NCBI RefSeq assembly: GCF_023283985.1
Contig: NZ_JAKIKU010000003.1
Span: 434,001 to 498,000, forward strand
DNA length: 64,000 nt
Origin: Shewanella electrodiphila
GTDB taxonomy: Bacteria; Pseudomonadota; Gammaproteobacteria; Enterobacterales; Shewanellaceae
Reading direction: 5' to 3'
Shown here: piece by piece, positions 44,376 to 53,796 of the stretch
Position numbering within the stretch: the stretch's first letter is position 1
Layout: each line of letters starts with the position of its first letter
Translations under genes and position numbers: made by a program
Notes under the pieces: model-generated
The model's input: only the letters and a program-made list of their open reading frames with translations
The model's database searches: none
Told to the model about the DNA's origin: nothing

Positions 44376-47300
44376 TGTCAGCCCCCTTTACATCAGTAAG
44401 CTTGTTGATGTGTTTATCTTCTGACACTTTAGACTTTAACCAACCTGCGGTGGTGACAAAAAATAGCGGCACCATCACAATACCGATACTGGTCGCAAAT
44501 ACCATTCCGCATAGGATTGGAATAGAAATACTTTGGCGACTGACAGCGCCCGGGCCTACTGATAACACCAGCGGTAACACGCCTAATATGAATGCCATCG
44601 AAGTCATTAAGATAGGTCTAAAACGCATGGTCGCGGCTTCTAATGCAGCATCCACTCGACTTTTACCTTCTTTATGAAGTTGATTAGCAAACTCAACAAT
44701 TAAGATTGAATTTTTAGCCGCCATACCAATCAAGGCAATAAAGGCCACTTGGAAAAATAAGTTACTTTCCATGCCGCTTATCAAGGTGCCTAATGAAGCG
44801 CCTAACATCGCAATCGGTGCTATTAACAACACTGCTATAGGAATCGTCCAACTCTCATAAAGCGCGGCTAAAAATAAGAATACAAACACCATAGCCAACG
44901 ATACGGCAATGCTGGTTTGGTTTGCTGATTGCACTTCCTGATAAGTAATACCTGTCCATTCGTAGCTGAACTCATTCGGTAGCATAGGTTTAGCCACCCG
45001 CTCAATGGCTTTAATTACATCACCTGATGCGTAGCCTTGTGCTGGCGTTGCGTTAACAGAGGCGCTACTGAACAAGTTATAATGGGTTACTGAAGCTGGT
45101 CCAACGGTGTAGTCATACTTAGCAAGCACACCAATAGGCACCATCGCACCAGTATTTGATCGAACGTAGTAATCTTTAATTTGTTCAGGGAATTGACGGT
45201 ACTGCTCTTCAGCCTGCACTTTTACCCGATAAACACGGCCAAACAAATTAAAATCATTCACCGTTGAGGAGTCAGTAAAGGTTTTAATCGTGCTATAAAT
45301 ATCTGCGACATCCACTCCAATGGCCATAGCCTTAGCTTCATCTACTGTTAAATGAAGTTGCGGAATGGCACTTTGCAACGACAAACTTGCTGAGGCAATT
45401 TCAGGTTGTAACTTTAACGCTTCAACCAGTTCATCCGCCGTTTCCATTAACCCTTTAAAGTTAGTTCCTGATGTATCTTGCAGTTCCATCTCAACACCTG
45501 AGCCATTACCAAGCCCAGGCACAGCAGAAGGTAAATACAAATTAAATTCAGCTTCTAGCACCTTATGTAATGAAATGCGAATATCTTTCATCACTTTTTG
45601 TACTGTGGCATCACTTTCAGCCCTGTCCGCCCAAGGCTTTAAAATAACTTCAAATTGACCATTAGCCTGGTTAGAACCTGAGCGTTTATTTTCGCCCGCT
45701 AAGGTAAATGAATATGCAATTGCAGGATGGGATAACACATGAGCTTCAGCTTTTTTCAGCACAGCTTGCGAGCGGTTAACCGTTGCACCATTTGGCAAGG
45801 TCATATCAATAAAGAATCGGCCTTGATCTTCATCAGGCATAAAGCTTGAGGGCAGCGACGACATAATGAAATAAACACCACCGACCATTAATGCAAACAA
45901 GAAATAACTGCGCTTTGCATGTTTTGTGGTCAGCGCGACTAGAGCACTGTATTTGCTGGTACTGATATCCAGTTTATCGTTCATCCATTTGAAAAAGCCG
46001 CTCGTGGCTTTATCACCCGGTTTTAGCAATAATGCACATAAGGCAGGCGACAGGGTTAACGCCACGACGGTTGAAATGAGCACTGCGACGGTAATCGCAA
46101 CCGCAAACTCACGGTACATAATGCCAGTGATACCTGACAAAAATGACACTGGCACAAATACAGCGGCGAGCACTAAACTGGTAGCAACTAATGCTCCTGA
46201 TAGCTCTTTCATTGCCACTTTTGTGGCTTCGACAGAAGACATACCATTTTCATTCATTAAGCGTTCAACATTTTCAACCACCACAATGGCATCATCAACT
46301 ACGATACCAATCGCAAGCACTAATGCCAGTAAACTCACTGTGTTAATCGTAAAACCAAACGCCAACATCGCTGCTAACGTACCAATCAAAGAAACAGGCA
46401 CCGCAATAGCTGGGATCAATGTTGCGCGGACATTTTGTAAAAATAAAAACACCACTAGAATCACTAGAATCAACGCTTCTACCAGTGTTTTAACCACTTC
46501 ATCTATTGAGTTTTCGATAAACACAGAAGCATCAAAAAAGACTTCCCAGTTCATGCCTTGGGGGAATTTTTCTGCCAGCTTTGCCATTTCAGCTTTTACG
46601 TTTTTTGTCACTTCTAACGCATTAGCACCCGGTAATAAGTACACCTGTAAAATGGTCGCATTAGCGCCATTTAACTGCGATTGTAATGTGTAAGATGAGG
46701 AGCCTAATTCGATTTGAGCAATATCACGTAAACGGATAATTGAGCCATCGTTATTTGCTCGCACAATGATTTCTTTAAATTGCGGCACACTGCTCATACG
46801 ACCTGCCGCAGTAATCGGCAATGTCATGCTAAGTGAGTCACTGTTAGGTTGTGAGCCAATAGAGCCAGCTGGTGATTCTTTATTTTGCGCTTTGATTGCA
46901 CTTATCACATCGGCAGTTGTTAAACTGTAGCCAGCCATCATGTCAGGCCTTAGCCATACTCGCATTGAGTAACTTCTTGCACCTGTGTTTCTCACTCGGC
47001 CAACACCTGGGATCCGCTTAAGTGCTGATTCGATGTTAATGGTGCCGTAGTTACTGAGATAAATTTCATCAAAGCGTTCATCACTTGACGTTAGTGCAAG
47101 CTTTAATAGCTCAACTGAAGCTTCTTTAGAAACCGAAACACCTTCGGTTTGTACGTCAATCGGCAAACTTCCTGTAGCCTGTTGCGTTGAGTTTTGTACA
47201 TCAACAGCAGCAAGATCGGGATTAGTCCCCACGTCAAAAGTAATGGTGACATTGGCGCTACCTGAGTTGGTGCTTTTTGAACTCATGTAAATCATATTCG

Positions 47301-47517
47301 GCAAGCCGTTTAGCTCTTGTTCAAGCGGCGTTGCGACAGATTCTGCTGCAGTGGTTGATGTTGCTCCGGGGTATGACGCTGATACTTTGACTTGCGGCGG
47401 CGTAATGTAGGGATACTGATCAATTGGTAGCTGAAACATGGCAATAAGCCCAAGTAACACGATAACAATTGAAATCACGCAAGCATAAACAGGTCGATTA
47501 ACAAAGAACTGAGCCAT
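44368..47517 (-). CDS. RND multidrug efflux inner-membrane pump (HAE1 family)
   Basis: 1049 aa, 12 transmembrane helices with two large periplasmic loops. Proton relay Asp pair in GIVVDDAIVVVENVERL; N-terminal MAQFFVNRPVYACVISIVI and the family segment LPIDQYPYITPPQVKVSASYPGA match AcrB/MexF. Forms trimers and exports hydrophobic and amphipathic compounds with the adaptor and outer-membrane genes on either side. No pump-specific regulator gene is adjacent. Confidence 0.95.
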   Translation of the reverse strand: MAQFFVNRPVYACVISIVIVLLGLIAMFQLPIDQYPYITPPQVKVSASYPGATSTTAAESVATPLEQELNGLPNMIYMSSKSTNSGSANVTITFDVGTNPDLAAVDVQNSTQQATGSLPIDVQTEGVSVSKEASVELLKLALTSSDERFDEIYLSNYGTINIESALKRIPGVGRVRNTGARSYSMRVWLRPDMMAGYSLTTADVISAIKAQNKESPAGSIGSQPNSDSLSMTLPITAAGRMSSVPQFKEIIVRANNDGSIIRLRDIAQIELGSSSYTLQSQLNGANATILQVYLLPGANALEVTKNVKAEMAKLAEKFPQGMNWEVFFDASVFIENSIDEVVKTLVEALILVILVVFLFLQNVRATLIPAIAVPVSLIGTLAAMLAFGFTINTVSLLALVLAIGIVVDDAIVVVENVERLMNENGMSSVEATKVAMKELSGALVATSLVLAAVFVPVSFLSGITGIMYREFAVAITVAVLISTVVALTLSPALCALLLKPGDKATSGFFKWMNDKLDISTSKYSALVALTTKHAKRSYFLFALMVGGVYFIMSSLPSSFMPDEDQGRFFIDMTLPNGATVNRSQAVLKKAEAHVLSHPAIAYSFTLAGENKRSGSNQANGQFEVILKPWADRAESDATVQKVMKDIRISLHKVLEAEFNLYLPSAVPGLGNGSGVEMELQDTSGTNFKGLMETADELVEALKLQPEIASASLSLQSAIPQLHLTVDEAKAMAIGVDVADIYSTIKTFTDSSTVNDFNLFGRVYRVKVQAEEQYRQFPEQIKDYYVRSNTGAMVPIGVLAKYDYTVGPASVTHYNLFSSASVNATPAQGYASGDVIKAIERVAKPMLPNEFSYEWTGITYQEVQSANQTSIAVSLAMVFVFLFLAALYESWTIPIAVLLIAPIAMLGASLGTLISGMESNLFFQVAFIALIGMAAKNSILIVEFANQLHKEGKSRVDAALEAATMRFRPILMTSMAFILGVLPLVLSVGPGAVSRQSISIPILCGMVFATSIGIVMVPLFFVTTAGWLKSKVSEDKHINKLTDVKGADSV

Positions 47518-48740
47518 CAGTTTTGCTCCTGTTCTTGTTCTAACTCCTGCTGCTTAAGCGCCTGTTCTTTAAGAATCACATCTTCTTTCTTATGATATTC
47601 CTCTGCTGTTAATGGCTCAGCTAATTGACCATGGCGAACACGGTGCATGCCTTCAACAATCACTAACTCCCCTGCTTTTAAGCCACTTTTAACCACAACG
47701 CCCATTTCGCCTTGATGCTCAATCACAATAAATCGACGTTCCACTTTATTGTCTGGTAGAACGACCATCACGTAGACACCGCCCTGCTCCACTTGCGTGG
47801 CTTTTTGAGGGATGACGATGGCATTGTTCACTTCGTTGAGTTTAATGCGCACATTAGTATATTGGCCCGGAAGCAACTCTCTATCAGGGTTGGGTAATTC
47901 GGCTCTGACTTGGAATGTACCGGTTTCTGGGTTGACTGAAGGATCAGTAAAACCAACATCGCCTAAAAAACGGTATTGACTATTATCAGGCAGTGTAATT
48001 CTCACAAAGCCCTCAACTGCTTTACCTTCAGCTTCTGCTTCTTGCTGTGCAGAATAACTGGTCATACGACGGCGGGCATTAAGGTAATCCAGCGCCGACA
48101 TATTAAACGTCACATAAATTGGATTGACTTGTTTTACGCGAGTCAATAATGACTGGCCGCTGCTACCGACTAACGCGCCAATATCCACTTCAGAACGACT
48201 AACAAGCCCAGATATTGGCGAGCGGATTTCGGTATAACTAAGTTCAAGTTCAGCTTCTTCTAATTCAGCTTTACTGGCTGCTAAACTTGATCTTGCTTGT
48301 GACAATATCGATATCGCATTATCAAAATCTAGCTGACTGGTGGCATCTTGCTCATAAAGAGGCTTTAACCGCTCAACATCACGTTTAGATTTATCTAGCA
48401 CTGATTGTTGCGACTCAACATTAGCTTTTAATCTATTAACCACAGCAAGATAAGGTCTATTATCGATGGAATATAACAGCGCACCTTCTTTCACAGCGCT
48501 GCCTTCAATGAAGCTTTTTCCTTCTACAAAACCGTCAACACGGGCTCTAACCTCGACATCTAAAGAAGCTTTCGTTACCCCGACATAATTACCATATAAA
48601 GGCACAGTCGCGGTATTCACTTGCTCTACTACCACTAATTTAGGGGTTATTTGAGGAGCTGGCTTTTCACAGCCCGATAAAGATGCTGCTGTAATAATAA
48701 CTGCGAGTGAAATTGTTGGAGGAGTGAAAAACGATGCCAT
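47517..48740 (-). CDS. RND periplasmic adaptor (membrane fusion protein) lipoprotein
   Basis: 407 aa from ATG 48740, which follows AGGG and starts directly before a lipoprotein signal with lipobox SLSGC (Cys at 24); the upstream ATG at 48806 would put 22 residues before the signal. Barrel-sandwich and coiled-coil hairpin region about 60-190, YTEIRSPISGLVSRSEVDIG near residue 170. MexE/AcrA-type. First gene of the operon, sharing one base with the RND gene. Confidence 0.92.
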   Translation of the reverse strand: MASFFTPPTISLAVIITAASLSGCEKPAPQITPKLVVVEQVNTATVPLYGNYVGVTKASLDVEVRARVDGFVEGKSFIEGSAVKEGALLYSIDNRPYLAVVNRLKANVESQQSVLDKSKRDVERLKPLYEQDATSQLDFDNAISILSQARSSLAASKAELEEAELELSYTEIRSPISGLVSRSEVDIGALVGSSGQSLLTRVKQVNPIYVTFNMSALDYLNARRRMTSYSAQQEAEAEGKAVEGFVRITLPDNSQYRFLGDVGFTDPSVNPETGTFQVRAELPNPDRELLPGQYTNVRIKLNEVNNAIVIPQKATQVEQGGVYVMVVLPDNKVERRFIVIEHQGEMGVVVKSGLKAGELVIVEGMHRVRHGQLAEPLTAEEYHKKEDVILKEQALKQQELEQEQEQN

Positions 48741-49070
48741 AGCTATCCCTAAATCCTTGATGGTGAGTGCTAATCCATTACTTGCTTTTTGTCCATAAAA
48801 ACACAATAAAACAGCATGAGGTTACAGTTACACTTTTATAACAGTGTAAGTTCAATTATCTAACACATCAAGGAATGGATAGGATTAGTTTTTACAGCAA
48901 GCACAGGGAGTTAGCGACTTTGTCTACAATGGAAGAATAAAATAATGCTACTGGCTAGAAACATCATTTATCCAAGGTAAATATGCTTAAGCCGTAGAAT
49001 TAGTTAGCGCAATGAAGTTTATTATAATAGGTTCGCAGTTGAGGCATATTCTCAAAACAAAACGACTAGT

Positions 49071-49289
49071 TCAGTTCAGTCGAGTCACATCAGTGTTATC
49101 GTCTCTGGCACTTTCGTGAAAAATATCCCCTAAATAAGTCGCAAGCTCATGTTCTGATAATTCACTCGGGATCACAACATCATATACCCGAGTGCGTAAC
49201 CCAGTATTTGACTCTATAAATAACAGCCATTCGCCGTTTTGTCTATTAACCGACATCGACTTACCAAAGACATCAAATTTTAACAACAT
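49071..49289 (-). CDS. Small DUF7661-like protein
   Basis: 72 aa, no signal peptide or membrane helix. Starts MLLKFDVFGKSMSVNRQNGEWLLFI (within residues 1-25) and has an acidic tail. Such short proteins are scattered in marine Gammaproteobacteria; function unknown. An AGAGGTG lies before the ATG on the minus strand. It is the last chromosomal-looking gene before the pseudogene-rich region. Confidence 0.6.
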   Translation of the reverse strand: MLLKFDVFGKSMSVNRQNGEWLLFIESNTGLRTRVYDVVIPSELSEHELATYLGDIFHESARDDNTDVTRLN

Positions 49290-49321
49290 ATCACCTCTTT
49301 AAACTCAATGAGAAATGATCC

Positions 49322-49344
49322 AATGACTAATGACTAATGACTAA
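49322..49344. repeat. 7-bp tandem repeat (ATGACTA)
   Basis: ATGACTA repeated three times, a short slippage tract between the 72-aa gene and the bioD remnant. Confidence 0.7.
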
Positions 49345-49369
49345 TAAAATAGTGTCAAAAAGTCCTAAT

Positions 49370-49555
49370 TTATAAACCTTTAACCTCTAAATACTGTGCA
49401 GCCTCTTTCGCTGTTGCAGAAGCGAAGTTTGGCACATAACCCAAAAAGGACCACTCATTAATTCTGTTAAACTTGCTAAATTCTCTTTTATTTCGCTCAT
49501 GTCTGCATCGACTTGATTCGCCACCCAGCCCGCAATTTTAAGTCCGTCTGCCACT
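49370..49555 (-). pseudogene. bioD 3' remnant (dethiobiotin synthetase C-terminus)
   Basis: The minus strand reads DGLKIAGWVANQVDADM, then SEIKENLASLTELMSGPF, a one-base frameshift, GYVPNFASATAKEAAQ and a stop at 49370. It aligns with the C-terminal quarter of the intact BioD at 59778-60455 (GLTIVGWVANQVDPDM...GYVPHLSNPTAKQAAQ) at roughly two-thirds nucleotide identity, so it is an old or foreign copy rather than a recent duplication. It is fused in reverse to the REP-type transposase remnant. Non-functional. Confidence 0.9.
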
Positions 49556-49838
49556 GGAACAGCACCTCTTTATCTGTCCAGAGCTTCGCTTTTTCAGCGT
49601 CAACTTTTAACAGCACATATAAATGGTTACTCATCACTGCATAAGCACAAATATCAATCGCAAAAATGGTCGCCAATTCTACAATACATGAATCAACCCA
49701 CTCTCGGCGATGCTAAAAATTTTTACCTGTCGATTTATCAAAACCACACAAAAACGCCTTACGTACCACACGCGAACAACAGTGGTAGTAAGGGGTATCT
49801 TCTAAGCTCACGAGGGTTTGTCTTGGTCTAGCCATCTT
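49556..49838 (-). pseudogene. REP-associated tyrosine transposase (RAYT, Y1 family) remnant
   Basis: Start at ATG 49838: [19 protein letters not shown], then [18 protein letters not shown], an in-frame TAG, HRREWVDSCIVELATIFAID and CAYAVMSNHLYVLLKV. The family's catalytic NHYHV has become NHLYV. It loses the rest of the protein abruptly at the junction with the bioD fragment (after EVLFQWQ). Dead by stop, active-site change and truncation. Confidence 0.88.
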
Positions 49839-50062
49839 CAAATACCATTTTGAAAGGGTAAATAAAGCCTAGTTAAGCGGTGAATATTTAGCCAATTAGA
49901 ATGGGTGGCCATATTATTTGCTAAAAGTGAGCTGTGAGATTAGAAAATGTATGGTAATAAATTAAATTTTACACTGACCCAACATATTCAAAACCCCGAT
50001 AATCAGCTAGACTATCGGGGTTTTATTATTTACAGCTTTCAGTTAAAGCTCAAATTAAAGTC
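49839..50062. other. Short non-coding region with terminator
   Basis: 220 bp between the transposase remnant and the alginate-module lipoprotein. Only the terminator at 49991-50025 is recognisable. Confidence 0.6.
49991..50025 (-). terminator. Terminator after the repeat-rich lipoprotein gene
   Basis: AAAACCCCGATA...TATCGGGGTTTTA with a roughly 11-nt loop, downstream of the lipoprotein gene on the minus strand. Confidence 0.85.
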
Positions 50063-53000
50063 TTATTCGACAGCAACAACCGCTTCAGATGTTGACGAAT
50101 TATAAAGTGAAGCTGCATTATCTGTATCGAGTGAATCACCATCTGCATATTTCTCAAAGTCATCAGTGAACACTTCTGTTGTGCCAGCTGTATCAGAGTA
50201 GATTGTAAAGTTATCTACAGAGACAATACCAGTCGCTTCTCTTACACCTGAGTTATCACCAAACCTAACAGATACATGTGTAACACCGCCAAATGAGCTG
50301 TTATCAGGAGTAAAACCAGCAGTCGTCAAGCGAACCCCGTCTATTTCAACTGTAACTAATGGATTAACCGTAGTATCACCACCAGGGTATTCCCAAGTCA
50401 CCACAACGTTCATAAATTGGTCAAGTACATGAGTAGCGACAGAAGTATCAACGTCACTTGGACTACGAACACTAAAACTGTCATCTTTGATACGAAGGTC
50501 TAAAATAGCCCCATCATTATTTGTATCAGAGTTAAACAACGTAATGAATGCATCTCCATCACCAAGGTCATCATCTAAACGTTTTATTGCAACTTCAAAT
50601 CGACCTGCCGCTAATGGACCATTAGTATCAAGGGCATAACGTAACTCGCCGGTATCATCAGTTGTATCAGTAATTGCAGCAAATTTATTACCAGCCGTTC
50701 CAGGACCGCCCACAGGAGGAATCGTTTCTACTGTTGCTTCTGAGGTACTGCTATTATAAGGCGAAGCAGCATTATCAGTATCAAGCGAGTCGCCATCTGC
50801 ATATTTCTCAAAGTCATCATTGAAAACTTCTGTTGTGCCCGCGGTATCAGCGAAGATCACTAAATCATCAACAGTAAACTTACCAGTAGCTGCTCTCACC
50901 CCACTATTGTCACCAAATCTAAAGGAAACATGAGTAACACCACCAAATGATTGGTTATCAGGAGTAAAACCTTCAGCAACAAAGCTTACGCCATCCACTT
51001 CAACTGTAACCAATGGGTTAACCGCAGTATCATCACCAGGGTATTCCCAAGTAATAACTACATCCATGAATGTGTCTAACATAACCGTAGCGACTGACGC
51101 ATCAATGTCACTTGGACTACGAACACCAAAACTGTCATCTTTGATACGTAGGTCTAAAATAGCACCATCATTATTTGTATTAGAGTTAAACAATGTAATG
51201 AATGCATCTCCATCACCAAGGTTATCGTCAAGACGCTTGACTTTTACCTCAACTCTACCAGCAGAAAGAGGTCCATTGTCGCCAAGTGCGTAACGAAGTT
51301 CTCCTGTATCGTCTGAGGTATCGATAATAACGGCAACATTGTTAGCACCTGTATTAACAACAATAGTACCTGTAATTGTGATTATTAATTCAGCAGTAGT
51401 ACCATCAAAAGATTCAATGGTAAAGGTATCGATTTCATTATCACCCACAACAAGTGCAGCAATAGTAGGATCAGTGGTATCAAGGGTATAAGTCCATGAA
51501 CCATCATCTAATATTGATAATGTACCGTATGTACCCATTAAGGATGACTGAACAATAGAATCTTCGCCACCATCTGGGTCTAGTACACTGACTACACCTG
51601 TTGCCGTTGCCTCATCACTTGCAATTCTTCCAGTTAAATCAAAAAATGCCGCTGGCGTATTTTCTACTGTGCCGTCACCAGCATCAAATACGATAACTTC
51701 TGAGTAAATAGCTACGCCATACTTGCTGCCTGTACCATCTAAAGTTTCGCCTGCATCATAAACTTCAAAGTCATCTGAAAATATACTAGTTGTGCCAGCG
51801 GTATCAGAGAAGACCTCGATGTTATCAACATAAAAAGAACCAAAAGGAATCGTTCTATCATTATCACCGAATCTAAATTGGATAGCTTTCACACCATCAG
51901 CGAACCACTGGTCTAAGCCAGTATAATCAGAGTCAACAACCGCTGCAGTAGAGAAAGAACCGCCACCAATCACTTCACCATCAATAGTCACGGTAATTTG
52001 TTCTGTTGCGTCTAAGTCCCATGTGATTTCTACATCATAAAACTGGTCTTCAACAAATGGTGCAGTGATTAAATTTCCAGGGTAAGCGTCACTGTCAGTA
52101 TTTCGAACAAAGAAACGTGGATCAATTATAGTGCCGTCGCCTCCAGTTTGAGTTCCTTGAATACGTAAATCCATTAACGCTTCACTAGAACTACCAGAAG
52201 AACCATAAAGCGTAATATAAGCATCTTTAATATTTCCATCACTACCAAGCGCAACCTCTTTAGTGAAAGAAGCACTTAGTTTACCTTGACGAAGGTTATC
52301 AACGCTAAATCTAAGCTCACCCGTATCGCCGCCTGTATCGCTTATTTTTACAATCTGAGTAAGCGAAGCAACACGAATATCAATGTAAGCAGTGGTACCG
52401 TCAATAGAAGCGATAGTGATTGAATCTCTTACAGAATTACCTAACTCAAGGCTAGCCACTGTTTCGTTTGCAATATTAACTGTATACGACCAGCTACCGT
52501 TAGCGCTGATACTAAATGTACCATAATCAAGTGCTACATCAGTTTGCGCAACAAAAGCTTCTTCTTGAAAGTTTGGATCAATAATGGTTAATGAACCAGT
52601 TAATGGATCCGTAGTAGTATGCTGAACAGTACCACCCAATTCTCCTTCGATGATTGCAGCAACAGGGTCATTGTTATAACCCACAGACGCGCCAATGACG
52701 TCAAGTAACGCCTCATCAACTGAATCAGCAACTTGTGAAGTCGTTTGCAAATTAATTTGTGCTGTCTCAAGTGTATCTAAAGACTCTTCAGAAAAAGAAC
52801 CATCAGCGACGTCACTAGCAAGATCTTGCATAACGGTAGATAAATCTGCGTCTGCGTTGTCTGCATCAACTTGTGATAGTAGTGCTAGCACAGAACCATA
52901 TCTATCAGCATCTTCAGCACCATCAGCACCAAGTTCAACAGTACCAACTAAAGTAGGAAGCACTTCTGTTGTATCAAAACGAATACCAAAACGAGCATTA

Positions 53001-53731
53001 ATTATTTCAGCTTCGTCAGCAAACTGGTTTAAATCACTACCCGCGTTTTGAACGGCCATTTCGGTTAAAGGAGAAACAACATAGGTAGGTGGTGGTAGTA
53101 TAGTTTCCACACCATTTTCATCAGTCTGAACAATATTTTCAACTACATTCACTACAGATCTTAGTTGAGGAGCATCTAAGGTTAAACCTGTTGATTCATC
53201 TGCATAAGTACCGCCAGTACATGTAATTAAACCTGTACCTTCGAAGTGTACGTCGCTAAATGTAACACCACCTGAAACATCAGAGGTTGCAGCAGCTTGT
53301 GCAGGAAGAACCGCAGCACCACTATCATCAACTTCAAATATGTCACAAGTTGCACCATCAATAGGGCCCTTAATAATGCTAGCAGAAACATTTAAGGTTG
53401 GATTGATAGTAGGTGTAGATGCACCAACACCTTCGGTAAAACCTGCCTCATCAGTATAATTAGCAGAAACAGAAATGACTGAACCTTCATCGGCTTCAGT
53501 AATGGTGATGGATGTACCAATAACACCTGTTGACCATACGTAAGTAAGTGTATCAGCTATAATTCCGTCAGCATCAGTAGCTGCTGCAGAGATTGTTTCG
53601 CCAGCGATAAAATTGCTTCCGGTTATTGCTATACTACCGCGAGTATTTCCATCTAGTTCAGCACCGTCATCACCGCCACAACCTAATAGACCTGTCGCAA
53701 TGATGAGCGGTATAAAGGATTTATTATTCAT
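50063..53731 (-). CDS. Large repeat-rich surface lipoprotein of the alginate module
   Basis: 1222 aa. Lipobox IATGLLGCGG (Cys 18). Domain order: Ig/PKD-like segment (about 30-110), a cysteine-containing region with GPIDGATCDIFEVDD and EMAVQNAGSDLNQFADE, then two VCBS-type segments (NGSWSYTVNIANE near 410 and DGSWTYTLDTTDP near 755). Between and after these come three lectin-like beta-sandwich units: one near 470-680 and two nearly identical ones near 815-1010 and 1035-1220 (NSNTNNDGAILDLRIKDDSF and GGVTHVSFRFGDNSG, then NSDTNNDGAILDLRIKDDSF). Acidic. Placed between the TonB receptor and the terminator on the same strand, so glycan capture at the surface for alginate is inferred. No catalytic residues recognised. 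Confidence 0.8.
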   Translation of the reverse strand: MNNKSFIPLIIATGLLGCGGDDGAELDGNTRGSIAITGSNFIAGETISAAATDADGIIADTLTYVWSTGVIGTSITITEADEGSVISVSANYTDEAGFTEGVGASTPTINPTLNVSASIIKGPIDGATCDIFEVDDSGAAVLPAQAAATSDVSGGVTFSDVHFEGTGLITCTGGTYADESTGLTLDAPQLRSVVNVVENIVQTDENGVETILPPPTYVVSPLTEMAVQNAGSDLNQFADEAEIINARFGIRFDTTEVLPTLVGTVELGADGAEDADRYGSVLALLSQVDADNADADLSTVMQDLASDVADGSFSEESLDTLETAQINLQTTSQVADSVDEALLDVIGASVGYNNDPVAAIIEGELGGTVQHTTTDPLTGSLTIIDPNFQEEAFVAQTDVALDYGTFSISANGSWSYTVNIANETVASLELGNSVRDSITIASIDGTTAYIDIRVASLTQIVKISDTGGDTGELRFSVDNLRQGKLSASFTKEVALGSDGNIKDAYITLYGSSGSSSEALMDLRIQGTQTGGDGTIIDPRFFVRNTDSDAYPGNLITAPFVEDQFYDVEITWDLDATEQITVTIDGEVIGGGSFSTAAVVDSDYTGLDQWFADGVKAIQFRFGDNDRTIPFGSFYVDNIEVFSDTAGTTSIFSDDFEVYDAGETLDGTGSKYGVAIYSEVIVFDAGDGTVENTPAAFFDLTGRIASDEATATGVVSVLDPDGGEDSIVQSSLMGTYGTLSILDDGSWTYTLDTTDPTIAALVVGDNEIDTFTIESFDGTTAELIITITGTIVVNTGANNVAVIIDTSDDTGELRYALGDNGPLSAGRVEVKVKRLDDNLGDGDAFITLFNSNTNNDGAILDLRIKDDSFGVRSPSDIDASVATVMLDTFMDVVITWEYPGDDTAVNPLVTVEVDGVSFVAEGFTPDNQSFGGVTHVSFRFGDNSGVRAATGKFTVDDLVIFADTAGTTEVFNDDFEKYADGDSLDTDNAASPYNSSTSEATVETIPPVGGPGTAGNKFAAITDTTDDTGELRYALDTNGPLAAGRFEVAIKRLDDDLGDGDAFITLFNSDTNNDGAILDLRIKDDSFSVRSPSDVDTSVATHVLDQFMNVVVTWEYPGGDTTVNPLVTVEIDGVRLTTAGFTPDNSSFGGVTHVSVRFGDNSGVREATGIVSVDNFTIYSDTAGTTEVFTDDFEKYADGDSLDTDNAASLYNSSTSEAVVAVE
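50080..51340 (-). repeat. Tandem duplication within the lipoprotein gene (two ~0.6-kb units)
   Basis: DNA at about 50080-50690 and 50750-51340 is highly similar throughout (for instance the TCACTTGGACTACGAACAC and CCATCATTATTTGTAT segments occur in both). It encodes the two C-terminal lectin-like domains. Points to a recent domain duplication. Confidence 0.75.
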
Positions 53732-53796
53732 TTTTATGACTCCAAAAAAGATTCTTTTTCCAAATTTAGCTTGTTTTATTTAAGTACTAGACTTGG

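Noticed and set aside
45926..46693. 255-aa plus-strand ORF inside the RND gene
   Set aside because: It is an antisense shadow of the pump; low complexity and no family features.
52695..53051. 118-aa Ser-rich plus-strand ORF within the lipoprotein gene
   Set aside because: Antisense shadow produced by acidic-residue codons of the true gene.
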